Shown piece by piece: positions 1 to 10,143 of a DNA stretch of 64,000 bases. The first letter of the stretch is position 1, and the number at the start of each line of letters is the position of its first letter. Under the pieces are notes generated by a model. It worked only from the letters and a program-made list of their open reading frames with translations. It was not told where the DNA came from and searched no databases. Source of the DNA: Clostridiales bacterium (lineage in GTDB: Bacteria; Bacillota; Clostridia; Christensenellales; Aristaeellaceae); NCBI GenBank assembly GCA_024684375.1, contig JAIKWZ010000006.1, positions 1 through 64,000 on the forward strand, written 5' to 3'. Position numbers and translations under genes: made by a program.

Positions 1-13
1 CGGAGGTAGAAAC

Positions 14-310
14 ATGTTTAGAATGGATCTTCAGCTGTTCGCGCATAAAAAGGGAATGGGCTCCTCCCGTAACGGTCGTGACAGCCATGCTCAGAGGCTT
101 GGCGTTAAGCGTGCGGATGGTCAGTTCGTTTTAGCGGGCAACATTCTTGTCCGTCAGCGCGGCACTAAAATTCATCCCGGCCTGAACGTTGGCATCGGCG
201 ACGACGATACCCTGTACGCGAAGCTGGATGGAGTTGTTCGTTTTGAACGCAAGGGCAGGGATAAGAAGCAGGTAAGCATTTATCCCAAGACCGAAGTGGC
301 AGCCGAATAA
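14..310 (+). CDS. rpmA: 50S ribosomal protein L27
   Basis: [39 protein letters not shown]...; GGAGG RBS just upstream; L27 motif [14 protein letters not shown]. Confidence 0.97.
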   Translation: MFRMDLQLFAHKKGMGSSRNGRDSHAQRLGVKRADGQFVLAGNILVRQRGTKIHPGLNVGIGDDDTLYAKLDGVVRFERKGRDKKQVSIYPKTEVAAE

Positions 311-322
311 TTTGTACTATTG

Positions 323-355
323 ACCCGCTCGGGTATTACCCGAACGGGTTTTTGT
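323..355 (+). terminator. Rho-independent terminator of rpmA
   Basis: acccgctcgggt-att-acccgaacgggt followed by ttttt. Confidence 0.85.
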
Positions 356-368
356 TTAGCGGAGAACT

Positions 369-1151
369 ATGAGACAGTTTGACGAACAGCTTACGCTTAT
401 CGACAGCGCGCAGGTATTCCACTGGCAGCATCTCGAAGACCAATATGTTAGTGTTGTAGACGGCAGAGTAATGACCGGACAGGATTCCGGATCTTTTGCC
501 TCGCATTATTTTGATGACGGCAGAGATTATGAACTGCTTAAACAGCAGTGCGCTGGCTTTCCGGTGGCGGTTAGAGCGATAGAACTGCTTCCTGGCCTCA
601 GAGTGCTGAATCAGCCCGTTTGGGAAGCGCTTATTGCGTTCATTCTTTCCGCAAATAATAACGTTAAACGCATAAGAGGCCTTGTCCTTGGCTTATGCGA
701 AAAATTCGGTGATAAGTATTCCTGGAACGGTCATACGCTTTACGGCTTTCCAGAAGCTTCTACACTGTCGCAATTAGATCCAAATTTGCTTAAGACTCAA
801 GTTACATGCGGATACAGAGCAGAGTATCTTGTTGAAACGTCCAAGCTTGTAAAAGCAGGCTTTCCGATTGAATCTTTAAAAGAAATGAATGTGGAAACAG
901 CCCGGAAAGAACTGATGAAGCTTAAAGGGGTGGGCCCAAAAGTTGCAGACTGCGTGCTGCTCTTCGGAACGGGACATACAGATGCCTTTCCGGTGGATGT
1001 GTGGGTGAGCCGGCTAATGGAGAGCTGGTTCGACGTACACGGCAGCAGAGAATACATGTGCTCCGAAGCCAGAAGGCTTATGGGAAGCAGCTGCGGTCTT
1101 GTCCAGCAATACCTGTTCCACGCTGCACGTACAGGCCTGATCACGCTATGA
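369..1151 (+). CDS. 8-oxoguanine DNA glycosylase (OGG1-type, HhH-GPD)
   Basis: SANNNVKRIRGLVLGLCEKFG and HhH LKGVGPKVADC...FPVDVWV match the OGG family. Confidence 0.85.
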   Translation: MRQFDEQLTLIDSAQVFHWQHLEDQYVSVVDGRVMTGQDSGSFASHYFDDGRDYELLKQQCAGFPVAVRAIELLPGLRVLNQPVWEALIAFILSANNNVKRIRGLVLGLCEKFGDKYSWNGHTLYGFPEASTLSQLDPNLLKTQVTCGYRAEYLVETSKLVKAGFPIESLKEMNVETARKELMKLKGVGPKVADCVLLFGTGHTDAFPVDVWVSRLMESWFDVHGSREYMCSEARRLMGSSCGLVQQYLFHAARTGLITL

Positions 1152-2053
1152 TATCAAATTCAGAGTTCGTTTCCGAGGCGAAAAAGCTGGGATTCGCAAA
1201 AACATTCTTTCTTCCAGCTGAGGACATCCCGACTCAGAACGATAGACTTATATCATCGCCAAAGTCTTTGCTTCCGGGTGCAAATACTCTTATTTTGCTA
1301 ATAATGCCATACCGCCTGATAAGTGAACTTCAGACGAAAGATGGTGTTATCTCGCCGTACTACAGGGCTTCTCAAAGGGCACATATTGCGGTCAAACATT
1401 TGGCAGGGTTGATAATCAATGACGGTTCAAAAGCCGTTTGCAGCGCGAATATACCTTTGAAAAACGCTATTGTCAAAAATAATATCGGCATTCAGCGTAA
1501 TAACTCTTTGACATATATCGACGGTCTCGGTTCAGCGTTTCACATACAGAGCATTATCACTGACGCAGTTTTTGAGCACTCGGATATCCGGCCGTCGCAG
1601 ACCTCAGGGAACTGCAAAACTTGCCTTCGCTGCGTTTCCGCCTGTCCGACATCCGCCATATCCCCTGAAGGGGCAGTAGATCCGACCCGATGTCTTCGCT
1701 GGGTCAGTGAGCAGAAGGTTATCCCTTTTGAGTATGAGAGCATTTTGGCAAATCGTTTGCTCGGCTGTGACGTGTGCCAGACAGTTTGCCCGTTTAACTG
1801 CATTTCAAACGATGAGCCATCTTTTATTGTTCCTCTGGAAATGCTCTTGAATGGCGAGTTGGGTGAACTTCCGGAAACGATAGGGTCTAATCTCGCCAGA
1901 AAAACACGAATGATGTGCAAAGCATGTGTGCTTGCAGCTAATAACCAACGTACAGACCTTTTGCCTCAACTTCGTGAGCTTTCAGCATCTAAGGACGAAA
2001 TAATAGCTTCCGCTGCCGCGCATGCAATAAACAGAATGGAGGAGCGCTTATGA
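1148..2053 (+). CDS. queG: QueG-like double [4Fe-4S] cluster protein (epoxyqueuosine reductase family)
   Basis: CKTCLRCVSACPTSAI...LLGCDVCQTVCPFN; start taken at ATG 1148 (ATGA overlap with upstream stop) rather than the ORF-track start at 1001. Confidence 0.75.
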   Translation: MISNSEFVSEAKKLGFAKTFFLPAEDIPTQNDRLISSPKSLLPGANTLILLIMPYRLISELQTKDGVISPYYRASQRAHIAVKHLAGLIINDGSKAVCSANIPLKNAIVKNNIGIQRNNSLTYIDGLGSAFHIQSIITDAVFEHSDIRPSQTSGNCKTCLRCVSACPTSAISPEGAVDPTRCLRWVSEQKVIPFEYESILANRLLGCDVCQTVCPFNCISNDEPSFIVPLEMLLNGELGELPETIGSNLARKTRMMCKACVLAANNQRTDLLPQLRELSASKDEIIASAAAHAINRMEERL

Positions 2054-2862
2054 GAATTGGCGTAAGAGGGCATGATTATGGTATGGGGACCCCAAAAGAG
2101 ATTGCCGCAAAGATTTCTGAAACGGGTTTTTGCTGTCTTCAGCTCGCTCTGCATAAGTCAATTAAGGGGTTTTTACCTGAGTACGGTCATCTGAACCCCG
2201 GGTTTGCCTATGATGTAAGGTCAGCTTTCGAGCAGAGAGGGCTTGAAATCGCTGTGTTGGGCTGCTATATCGAACCGGGTACACAAAATGAGGAACTGCG
2301 TCAGAACAACATCAGTCGGTTTTTGGAGCAATTGAGTTATTGCAAAATGCTTGGAAGCAACATAGTTGCGACTGAAACCAGCGGATGTACCGATTCAGAC
2401 CGGGAAAAGCAGTACGATTTGCTGCTTGACAGCGTCAGGCTTATGGTAAAACGCGCCGAATCGTTTGGTGTCTTTGTTGGCATTGAACCGGTATGGTGTC
2501 ATACCCTCAACACCCCAGAACTAACAGGCAGGTTGCTGAATGATATTTCAAGCCCGAATCTTCAGATCGTATTTGACCCGTTTAACCTGATCGCGCCAGG
2601 TAAAGCCGGAGATCAGCACAGACTTATCGATGCCGCCTTCGATATTTTCGGGGACCGGATCGTTGCGGTCCACGCGAAAGACGCTGTCGAAGTAAACGGA
2701 AGTTTTAAAAGCTGCCTGATCGGTGAAGGTTTTTTCGACCATGCATATTTTTACAAAAAACTGAACAGGATAAAGCCAGGCATAAGCGTACTGAGAGAGG
2801 GCGCTGATCCTCTTACAGCAAAGCTTGACATTATTGCTCTTGAAAAATACTCTCAGATGTAA
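2050..2862 (+). CDS. Sugar phosphate isomerase/epimerase (TIM-barrel, xylose isomerase-like)
   Basis: VGIEPVWCHTLNTPE...IVFDPFNL...VAVHAKD pattern; ATGA overlap with upstream gene. Confidence 0.8.
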   Translation: MRIGVRGHDYGMGTPKEIAAKISETGFCCLQLALHKSIKGFLPEYGHLNPGFAYDVRSAFEQRGLEIAVLGCYIEPGTQNEELRQNNISRFLEQLSYCKMLGSNIVATETSGCTDSDREKQYDLLLDSVRLMVKRAESFGVFVGIEPVWCHTLNTPELTGRLLNDISSPNLQIVFDPFNLIAPGKAGDQHRLIDAAFDIFGDRIVAVHAKDAVEVNGSFKSCLIGEGFFDHAYFYKKLNRIKPGISVLREGADPLTAKLDIIALEKYSQM

Positions 2863-2881
2863 ATATCTCTTCCGTTTTTGC

Positions 2882-2910
2882 TTGTAAAATACTCTAAAAT
2901 AAACTATAAT
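2882..2910 (+). promoter_or_regulatory. Putative sigma-A promoter for fucI-like gene
   Basis: TTGTAA-17 bp-TATAAT, ~32 bp upstream of ATG 2942 with GGAGG RBS. Confidence 0.55.
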
Positions 2911-2941
2911 AAACCCGTACAAATATGGTTGGAGGTATATC

Positions 2942-4738
2942 ATGGCAAAAAGCAGATTGATAGGAGAGTACCCTGCTATAGGTATTCGCCCGGTTATCGA
3001 TGGGAGAAGAGGCGCTCTCAAGGTCCGTGAATCTTTGGAAGACCAGACCATGAATATGGCCAAATCCGCAGCAAAACTGTTTGAGGAAAACCTGCGGTAT
3101 TCCAATGGAGAACCTGTAAAAGTAGTTATTGCCGATACAACGATAGGCAGGGTTGGTGAAACTGCCGCCTGTGCAGCTAAGTTTAAGAAGGAAGGCGTTG
3201 CCATTACGCTTACCGTTACTCCGTGCTGGTGTTACGGTAGTGAAACTATGGACATGGAGAAAGATACTATAAAAGCCGTATGGGGCTTCAACGGCACGGA
3301 ACGTCCCGGCGCTGTGTATCTTGCCAGCGTTCTTGCTTCTCACGCGCAGAAAGGTCTTCCTGCATTTGGGATTTACGGTCGTGATGTCCAGGATGCGACC
3401 TGCACCGAAATACCTGAGGATGTAAAAGAAAAACTGCTTAGATTCGGCAGAGCCGCTGTGGCTGTCGCTACTATGCGCGGCAAGAGCTATTTACAGATTG
3501 GTTCTATCTGCATGGGCATTGCCGGGTCCATAATCAACCCCGAGTTCGTGGAAGAGTATCTCGGCATGAGAGTTGAGAGCGTAGATGAAGTTGAGATAAT
3601 CCGCCGAATGACTGAGGGCATCTACGATAAGAAAGAATACAAAAAAGCTCTCGAATGGACAAAGAAATACGCTATCGAAGGCTTTGACAAAAACCCCGAG
3701 GAGCTTCAGAAGACCCGCAAGGCCAAAGATGCCGATTGGGAGTTCACTGTCAAGATGATGTGCATCATCAAGGACCTCATGAACGGCAATCCGAAACTTG
3801 GAAAGGGCCATGAGGAAGAAATGGTCGGGCATAACGCGCTTGTTGCCGGTTTCCAGGGCCAGCGTCAGTGGACAGATTTTTATCCGAACTGTGACTACCC
3901 AGAAGCGCTGCTCAACACCAGCTTCGACTGGAACGGAGCGCGTGAGCCGTACGTTCTTGCGACCGAAAATGATACTCTCAACGGTATCGGTATGATGTTC
4001 ATGAAACTGCTTACCAACCGTGCGCAAATGTTCGCTGATGTACGCACATACTGGAGCCCTGAAGCTGTACAAAAGGCTACCGGTTACGATATCGAAGGCG
4101 TAGCAAAACAATCTGGCGGGTTTATCCATCTGATCAACTCCGGCGCATGCTGTCTTGACGCAACGGGACAGGCAGTGGATGAAAACGGAAACCGTCTTAT
4201 GAAGCAGTGGTGGGATGTTACCGAGGAAGACCAAAAAAAGATCATGGCCAATACCACTTGGAATTATGCCGACCTTGGTTACTTCCGCGGCGGCGGATAC
4301 TCCAGCCGTTTTGTGACAGACTGCGAGATGCCCGTCACGATGATAAGGCTCAATATCGTAAAGGGTCTTGGACCGATGCTCCAGATCGCCGAAGGGTGGA
4401 CGGTAAAACTGCCTGATGAAGTTAACGATATACTCTGGAAGCGTACCGACTATACTTGGCCCTGCACCTGGTTCGCTCCGCGAACCGACGGCAAAGAGGG
4501 TCCGTTCAAGGATGCTTACAGTGTCATGAACAACTGGGGTGCCAACCATGGTGCGATCAGCTATGGGCATATCGGAGCTGATTTAATAACCTTCTGCTCT
4601 ATGCTCCGGATCCCCGTCGCTATGCACAACGTACCCGAGGCCGATATTTTCCGTCCAGCATGCTGGAACGCATTTGGCATGGATAAAGAAGGCGCAGACT
4701 ACCGCGCATGCGCCGCTTATGGGCCGATGTATAAATAA
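2942..4738 (+). CDS. fucI: L-fucose isomerase family protein
   Basis: 598 aa; [31 protein letters not shown]..., [13 protein letters not shown], typical FucI sequence. Confidence 0.9.
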   Translation: MAKSRLIGEYPAIGIRPVIDGRRGALKVRESLEDQTMNMAKSAAKLFEENLRYSNGEPVKVVIADTTIGRVGETAACAAKFKKEGVAITLTVTPCWCYGSETMDMEKDTIKAVWGFNGTERPGAVYLASVLASHAQKGLPAFGIYGRDVQDATCTEIPEDVKEKLLRFGRAAVAVATMRGKSYLQIGSICMGIAGSIINPEFVEEYLGMRVESVDEVEIIRRMTEGIYDKKEYKKALEWTKKYAIEGFDKNPEELQKTRKAKDADWEFTVKMMCIIKDLMNGNPKLGKGHEEEMVGHNALVAGFQGQRQWTDFYPNCDYPEALLNTSFDWNGAREPYVLATENDTLNGIGMMFMKLLTNRAQMFADVRTYWSPEAVQKATGYDIEGVAKQSGGFIHLINSGACCLDATGQAVDENGNRLMKQWWDVTEEDQKKIMANTTWNYADLGYFRGGGYSSRFVTDCEMPVTMIRLNIVKGLGPMLQIAEGWTVKLPDEVNDILWKRTDYTWPCTWFAPRTDGKEGPFKDAYSVMNNWGANHGAISYGHIGADLITFCSMLRIPVAMHNVPEADIFRPACWNAFGMDKEGADYRACAAYGPMYK

Positions 4739-4753
4739 AACACAGGAGTAAAA

Positions 4754-4779
4754 GAGACTGCCCCTTTCGGGGCAGTCTC
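4754..4779 (+). terminator. GC-rich hairpin downstream of fucI (possible terminator; lacks a T-tract)
   Basis: gagactgcccc-tttc-ggggcagtctc perfect inverted repeat. Confidence 0.5.
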
Positions 4780-4789
4780 ATGTATCGTA

Positions 4790-5500
4790 ATGTATCTTAC
4801 TGTCTTGGGCTGCTATGGCCCTTTTCCCTCTGTAGGTAGCGCAACAAGCGGCTACCTAATCAGTTCAGACAGCGGCAAAACCAATATTGCCCTGGATATG
4901 GGTGCAGGAGTACTCAGCCGTTTGCTTACTCAAATCCAGAGCATAGACAGGCTCAATGCCGTGTTACTCAGCCATCTGCACTTTGACCATATTTCCGACA
5001 TGGGCGTTCTCGGATATCTGCTTGATTTCAGCTCATTGGCATCGATGAAGCTGATTTGCCCGAGCACCCCTGCCAGTGTTTATGCCCAGTTTGGCTCTAA
5101 ATTTGACAAATACGATCCCAATGATGCCCGGATTGGCGAGTTTGAGGTTAGTTTTATACATGTTAAACACCCTGTTGCTACATACGCAGTAAAAATTGTT
5201 GGAGACGGAGCTTCGTTTGTGTACACAGGCGACACAAATATCTGCCCTGAGATCAGTCTGTTCTGCGATAAGGCAGATATGATACTGGCAGACTCGTGTT
5301 TATCACATAGGGAATGGACTTTGTCTAAACCACATATGAGCGCTTTGAACTGTGGCAAGCTTGCTGCTCAGGCGAATGCAGGCGAACTGATATTGACACA
5401 TTTTTCTCCAAATAGCAATATAGAGGAACTATTGGATGAAGCCAGAACGGCTTTCCCGAATTGCAGACTCGCTGAAGAAGGGCTTCGCGTCAGAATATAA
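4790..5500 (+). CDS. MBL-fold metallo-hydrolase (RNase Z-like)
   Basis: LSHLHFDHISDMGVLGYL, YTGDTNICPE, LTHFSP motifs. Confidence 0.88.
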   Translation: MYLTVLGCYGPFPSVGSATSGYLISSDSGKTNIALDMGAGVLSRLLTQIQSIDRLNAVLLSHLHFDHISDMGVLGYLLDFSSLASMKLICPSTPASVYAQFGSKFDKYDPNDARIGEFEVSFIHVKHPVATYAVKIVGDGASFVYTGDTNICPEISLFCDKADMILADSCLSHREWTLSKPHMSALNCGKLAAQANAGELILTHFSPNSNIEELLDEARTAFPNCRLAEEGLRVRI

Positions 5501-7781
5501 AAGGCTATATAATTTTGCTGATCGCAGACGAGTCGTTACAATCGCATTTGGAACTCTCTTAGGCTTGATCTTTTCAAGACACGGACAAACATTTTATCTT
5601 GTTGCGTGTATACCAGCCTTAGTTTTGCTTATTATTCTGATAATAACTGGGACCGGAAAGCATTCGCTTCTCCCTTCTATTATTGCATTTCTTCTTTTTG
5701 GAATGTATTATCAGCATTGTTCAGTTATGCCGGACAGTCTTCCTATTGGCCTGCATAATGTAACAGGCACTATAAGTGATTTTCCCATAGAACAGTTCGA
5801 TAAGGGAAGAACGATCTATACACTGAACGATATTTCCATTGACGGGACAGGTCATGATTATAAACTGCGAGTCTACGTATATGAAACAGATCTTGATTAT
5901 TTCACAGGAGATGTCGTTTCCATCGACGATATCAAACTGACGATACCTGCATCAGTAAGGAACCCTGAGGGTTTTGACTTCCGTCGATATCTCTGGACTG
6001 GCAGAACAGCTCTTGTAGCGAATACAAGTTCTGCAAAAATCAGTATAATTGAAAGAAAACAGGGTTTAAAACCTATTTTGCACAGACTGAGGAAAGAACT
6101 TTCTGCAAAGTGTGACGATATTTTTCTTGACCAGTCTGATGTTATGAAGGCTTTGTTGATAGGAGATAAGTCTTCGTTGGGAGAAGGGCTCTACTCTGAT
6201 TTTTCAGCGACAGGCATATCCCACGTACTTGCATTATCAGGATTGCATGTAAGCCTTATCGCCTTGCTTTTGGAATGGATACTTAATAAACACTTCTGTC
6301 CAAGACTTGCAAGACATTTTCTGACTTCAATACTGCTCATTCTATATACTGTAATGACTGGAGCAAGTCCATCTACAGTCAGGGCATTGCTGATGTATAT
6401 TATCACATGCGTGACGATTGAGATGGGTTACTATCCGGATGTGATCACGGTAATGTCCTGGACTTTTTTGCTTCAAATATGCAATAACCCTCTTCTCATT
6501 GACAATAACGGTTTTGCGGTGAGTTACGCTTCTGTATTTGCCATCCTTGCGTTTGGAAGACCGGTACTAAGAAACTCTGAATCTCGCATATCAAAAGCGA
6601 TGCGTCATATCTTCGATTCTGCAAGGGCTTCTTTTTCTGTGCAGATTATATCATTTCCTCTAATGGCATCTATGTTTTATGGGATACCGATTTTAAGTGT
6701 TCCGGCGAATATGATATGCGTTCCTCTGGCGGTGCTTGCGCTGTACATGGGTTTTGTGTTATTATTGCTTGGCATTATCAGCGTGAATATCGCGGGCTTG
6801 CTTGCTCTACCTGTCAGGTTATGCTGGCAGATAATAAAGGCCATAAGTTCTTTTGTTTCCGCACTGCCATTCTCATTTGTGTTGGCGCCTGTGTGGCCAA
6901 ACTTGCTTGTGGCTCTTTATGCCGGTATAGCTTTTATTAGTTCAGTCTATATGGGTCAGAGTATAAACAGAAAACTGGCGGGCATTTCCGCTATGCTGAT
7001 AATATCGATAATTACGATCTTGCCTGGAAAGCAGATAGATAATCTGCACCTGACAGTACTTGATGTTGGCAGTGCAGACTGTATAGTTCTTAATGCTCAG
7101 GGAAATGTATTCCTTGTGGATGCTGGCAGAGATAACTCCGTAGCTGCGGACTTTTTGCTTAGGCACAGGGCTAATCTAAAAGGGGTTTTTCTCACTCATA
7201 CGGACATTGATCATTATGGCGGTATATTTGAAGTGCTTTGTCGATATCATGACATAGAGATTTATCTGCCTGAATGCTGGGACAGGCAGAGCCCGAATGA
7301 ACGGATAACTGACGCATTATACGGAATGGACATAAGATATCTCTGTGCTGGTGATTCATTGGCGCTCTCATCAGATGTAAAACTGAACGTTATTTGGCCC
7401 TTTGAAGGACTTGAACCGAAAAACGATAATGATGGAAGCCTTGTACTCGCTGCCAGTTATTCAGGTGTTGACTTACTGTTGACCGCAGATATAGGCTCGC
7501 AGTACGATCCTTTGCTTACTCATACAGGTGAAATACTGAAAGTGAGTCACCACGGTTCAAAAAACGCAACGACTGACGAGTTTCTTGACGTGGCTATGCC
7601 TCAAACAGCGCTCATCTCCGTAGGAAACAATTCGTTTGGTCATCCTTCCCCGCAAGTACTTTCAAGACTTGCGGCGCATGGCTGTGAAATATACAGAACA
7701 GACTACATGGGAGCAATTACGATCGATGTTTTCAAGAATGGGGAATATAGTGTATACCCGTTCTTATCGGAGGCCAAATGA
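5436..7781 (+). CDS. comEC: DNA internalization-related competence protein ComEC/Rec2
   Basis: Competence domain (GISHVLALSGLHVSLIA) plus C-terminal MBL (FLTHTDIDHYGG, VSHHGSKN); GAGGA SD 8 nt before ATG 5436. Confidence 0.95.
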   Translation: MKPERLSRIADSLKKGFASEYKRLYNFADRRRVVTIAFGTLLGLIFSRHGQTFYLVACIPALVLLIILIITGTGKHSLLPSIIAFLLFGMYYQHCSVMPDSLPIGLHNVTGTISDFPIEQFDKGRTIYTLNDISIDGTGHDYKLRVYVYETDLDYFTGDVVSIDDIKLTIPASVRNPEGFDFRRYLWTGRTALVANTSSAKISIIERKQGLKPILHRLRKELSAKCDDIFLDQSDVMKALLIGDKSSLGEGLYSDFSATGISHVLALSGLHVSLIALLLEWILNKHFCPRLARHFLTSILLILYTVMTGASPSTVRALLMYIITCVTIEMGYYPDVITVMSWTFLLQICNNPLLIDNNGFAVSYASVFAILAFGRPVLRNSESRISKAMRHIFDSARASFSVQIISFPLMASMFYGIPILSVPANMICVPLAVLALYMGFVLLLLGIISVNIAGLLALPVRLCWQIIKAISSFVSALPFSFVLAPVWPNLLVALYAGIAFISSVYMGQSINRKLAGISAMLIISIITILPGKQIDNLHLTVLDVGSADCIVLNAQGNVFLVDAGRDNSVAADFLLRHRANLKGVFLTHTDIDHYGGIFEVLCRYHDIEIYLPECWDRQSPNERITDALYGMDIRYLCAGDSLALSSDVKLNVIWPFEGLEPKNDNDGSLVLAASYSGVDLLLTADIGSQYDPLLTHTGEILKVSHHGSKNATTDEFLDVAMPQTALISVGNNSFGHPSPQVLSRLAAHGCEIYRTDYMGAITIDVFKNGEYSVYPFLSEAK

Positions 7782-8821
7782 CATACAAAGAATTCGCGAA
7801 ACAATTAAAAGCAAACTCGCTCTGTGGAGCTTATCTTGCTTATGGTGAAGAAGAATATCTTAAGCAGGAATATGTAGATAAACTTGATGCATTCCTCCCT
7901 GCAGGTTTAGAAATACTGAATAAAACAGTTCTTGAGAGTGCAGACGTTCAGGATATATATGATGCTGCAATAATAGCGCCATTTATGTGTGAAAAACGCA
8001 TTGTGATCGCCAAGGATCCCTTATTTATTAAAGCGGGTAAAGGGGATGACTCTCTTACAGGCAAATCACCTTCTGAGGAGAGCGATACGGATAAGGTGCG
8101 TAACTCTTCTGCTGATTTGCTGCTAAGCGATTCGTTATCCAGCACTATTATAATAATATATGTCAGGGGAAACGTTGACAAGCGCAAAAAGATATTCAAG
8201 CAATTTGAGTCGGTTTCAAGGACAGTGGAATTCCCTTTGTTAAATGAAGATGAGCTGTGCAGCTGGATTGAAATAAAGGTGAAAAAGGATGGCGGTTCAA
8301 TTACACCGAACGCTGTGCGAGCTCTTATTCATTCAGTTGGATTGGGCATAAATGCTGTACTTCCGGAACTAAGCAAGCTGATATCTTACAGGAAAAATGA
8401 GATTATAGATGTTCCGGATGTTGAAGCGCTCGTCAGCAAAAGCGTAGAGGCTTCTGTCTTCACGATGATCGATTGCCTTTTTTCCAATAACAGGCAAAAG
8501 GCTTATGCACTCCTTGAAGATATGCTCTTGTCAAACGAAGAACCTTTAATGATCATTAACCTCATCTCCAGACAGCTCCGTATGCTGACATATGCCAAAA
8601 GTCTTTTGTCTCAGGGCGTTTCCCGAACTGAAATTCAAAGCAGGCTGGAGATAAAAACCTTCACAGCGACAAAACTGTTTGAAACATGTTCGAAACTTCA
8701 GATGCAATGGCTCGCGAAGGCATATATAAAAAGCATAGAGACTGATTTTTTGATCAAATCCGGCAAAATAGGGGAGAGGCAAGGCCTTGACGAGATTATT
8801 GCTTTATTAGCCACAAAGTAA
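7778..8821 (+). CDS. holA: DNA polymerase III subunit delta
   Basis: CGAYLAYGEEEYLKQEYVDKL..., MLLSNEEPLMIINLISRQLRMLTYAK; ATGA coupling to comEC. Confidence 0.92.
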   Translation: MTYKEFAKQLKANSLCGAYLAYGEEEYLKQEYVDKLDAFLPAGLEILNKTVLESADVQDIYDAAIIAPFMCEKRIVIAKDPLFIKAGKGDDSLTGKSPSEESDTDKVRNSSADLLLSDSLSSTIIIIYVRGNVDKRKKIFKQFESVSRTVEFPLLNEDELCSWIEIKVKKDGGSITPNAVRALIHSVGLGINAVLPELSKLISYRKNEIIDVPDVEALVSKSVEASVFTMIDCLFSNNRQKAYALLEDMLLSNEEPLMIINLISRQLRMLTYAKSLLSQGVSRTEIQSRLEIKTFTATKLFETCSKLQMQWLAKAYIKSIETDFLIKSGKIGERQGLDEIIALLATK

Positions 8822-8870
8822 TATGGAACTTTTATTACAATTATTGCGACAAAAAAATGGAGGGAATTCT

Positions 8871-9347
8871 ATGAATAAGTCTTGCCATTGTTTTGTCTCA
8901 GCTTTACTGATTATTGCATTTTATACCTTGTGTATAGCAGGAGCTGAGTCTTTACTCCCAGATATGCAGATGCTTGCAGATGTTAAGCAGGCAGTAACAC
9001 TATTACATCAGAACAATTATCAAAAAGCGGCAAAACTCCTAAGGACAGGGAACATTGATGAAATAAAACGCCAATGTGAAGAAAACTGCCCGGAGCTGTT
9101 CAAGGCTGTCCCGCAAACCGAAATCAGTGTTTGCTACAGCAAATCCTCGGGGATATATATAGCTGTACCGATTTCATTTCCTTCCTCGAATGATTGTAAG
9201 GCAATCGTTTTTAAACTCTCGGAGAACTTTTCGGTATTATCAGCCAGAATCCTTCCATGGCAAAAGGTCACTGAAGACTACTCCGGTTCAGAAAACGTAA
9301 TATGGAATAGAGAATACGTCCCGGAGTACAACTCACTTCTAGATTAA
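8871..9347 (+). CDS. Hypothetical secreted protein
   Basis: Start at ATG 8871 behind GGAGGG; N-terminal signal-like MNKSCHCFVSALLIIAFYTLCIAGAES. Confidence 0.55.
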   Translation: MNKSCHCFVSALLIIAFYTLCIAGAESLLPDMQMLADVKQAVTLLHQNNYQKAAKLLRTGNIDEIKRQCEENCPELFKAVPQTEISVCYSKSSGIYIAVPISFPSSNDCKAIVFKLSENFSVLSARILPWQKVTEDYSGSENVIWNREYVPEYNSLLD

Positions 9348-9370
9348 AAAAGCCGCCTTCAAAAGGCGGC
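9345..9370 (-). terminator. Rho-independent terminator of tRNA-Leu
   Basis: Minus strand GCCGCCTTTTGAAGGCGGCTTTTTT. Confidence 0.85.
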
Positions 9371-9374
9371 ATGA

Positions 9375-9459
9375 TGCCGGTGGCGGGGGTCGAACCCGCA
9401 CGGGTGATTAGCCCAACGGATTTTGAGTCCGCCTCGTCTGCCAATTCCAACACACCGGC
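9375..9459 (-). tRNA. tRNA-Leu (anticodon CAA), CCA not encoded
   Basis: GCCGGTG...CGGACTCAAAATCCG...GGTTCGACCCC...CACCGGCA: acceptor, CAA anticodon loop, long variable arm and T-loop. Confidence 0.97.
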
Positions 9460-9468
9460 ACTTTCTTT

Positions 9469-9497
9469 ATTATACTCCACAGTTTTACAAAAATCAA
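9469..9497 (-). promoter_or_regulatory. Putative sigma-A promoter of tRNA-Leu
   Basis: Minus strand TTGATT-17 bp-TATAAT immediately upstream of tRNA. Confidence 0.7.
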
Positions 9498-9544
9498 GTA
9501 TAATGCTTCATTTAATAGAAATTGACTAATAGGGTGATAATAAA

Positions 9545-10105
9545 TTGGACGGCTTTGATTACAGGCTGCTGAATCTAGCGGCAAACGGTGACAGCTTAGC
9601 ATTTGAAAAACTAGTAGTTCCGCATGAAAAAATGATGTACTCTCTGGCGTTAAGACTGTGTCAGAACAAAGAGGATGCTGAGGACTGTCTGCAGGATGCG
9701 ATGATACGTGTATATAAATCGCTTTCTTCATTCAGAGGAGACAGTGCTTTTTCAACCTGGCTGTACAGGATTGTAACAAATACCTGCCTTGACAGTCATA
9801 GACGGAAAAAACACAGATATTCTGAATCTCTTGATGATTTAAGCCAGGAAGGGTGGAATGCACCTGATACTGGGATGACTCCCGAAGAATCTGCCGTGAA
9901 CAGCGACCTGAGACGCGCATTGAACGAAGCGATCGAAACATTGCCCAACGATATCCGCGCGGCAGTAGTTCTCCGAGACATCCAGGGTTTCAGCTATGAG
10001 GATGTCAGCAGTATACTTGGTATAAACATCGGAACTGTAAAAAGCAGGCTCAGCAGGGGAAGAGAAAAAATACGCTCATATCTGACTGCTAACAGGGAAC
10101 TTTAG
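9545..10105 (+). CDS. RNA polymerase sigma factor, sigma-70 family (ECF)
   Basis: LRLCQNKEDAEDCLQDAMIRVYKSLSSFRGDSAFSTWLYRIVTNTCLD...; TTG start with AGGGTG RBS. Confidence 0.95.
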   Translation: MDGFDYRLLNLAANGDSLAFEKLVVPHEKMMYSLALRLCQNKEDAEDCLQDAMIRVYKSLSSFRGDSAFSTWLYRIVTNTCLDSHRRKKHRYSESLDDLSQEGWNAPDTGMTPEESAVNSDLRRALNEAIETLPNDIRAAVVLRDIQGFSYEDVSSILGINIGTVKSRLSRGREKIRSYLTANREL

Positions 10106-10143
10106 TTGCCTTTATCCAGTCAAATCAACAGAGGTAATGTGAT

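Noticed and set aside
1001-1147. Extended N-terminus of the QueG-like ORF
   Set aside because: Overlaps conserved OGG codons; the ATG at 1148 gives a standard ATGA junction.
3491-4570. 359-aa minus-strand ORF opposite fucI
   Set aside because: Antisense to a clear FucI gene; low-complexity, no family resemblance, no RBS or promoter logic. Codon-bias artefact.
9268-9480. 70-aa minus-strand ORF (GVLELADEADSKSVGLITRAGSTPATG)
   Set aside because: This is translation of the tRNA-Leu gene, a common annotation artefact.
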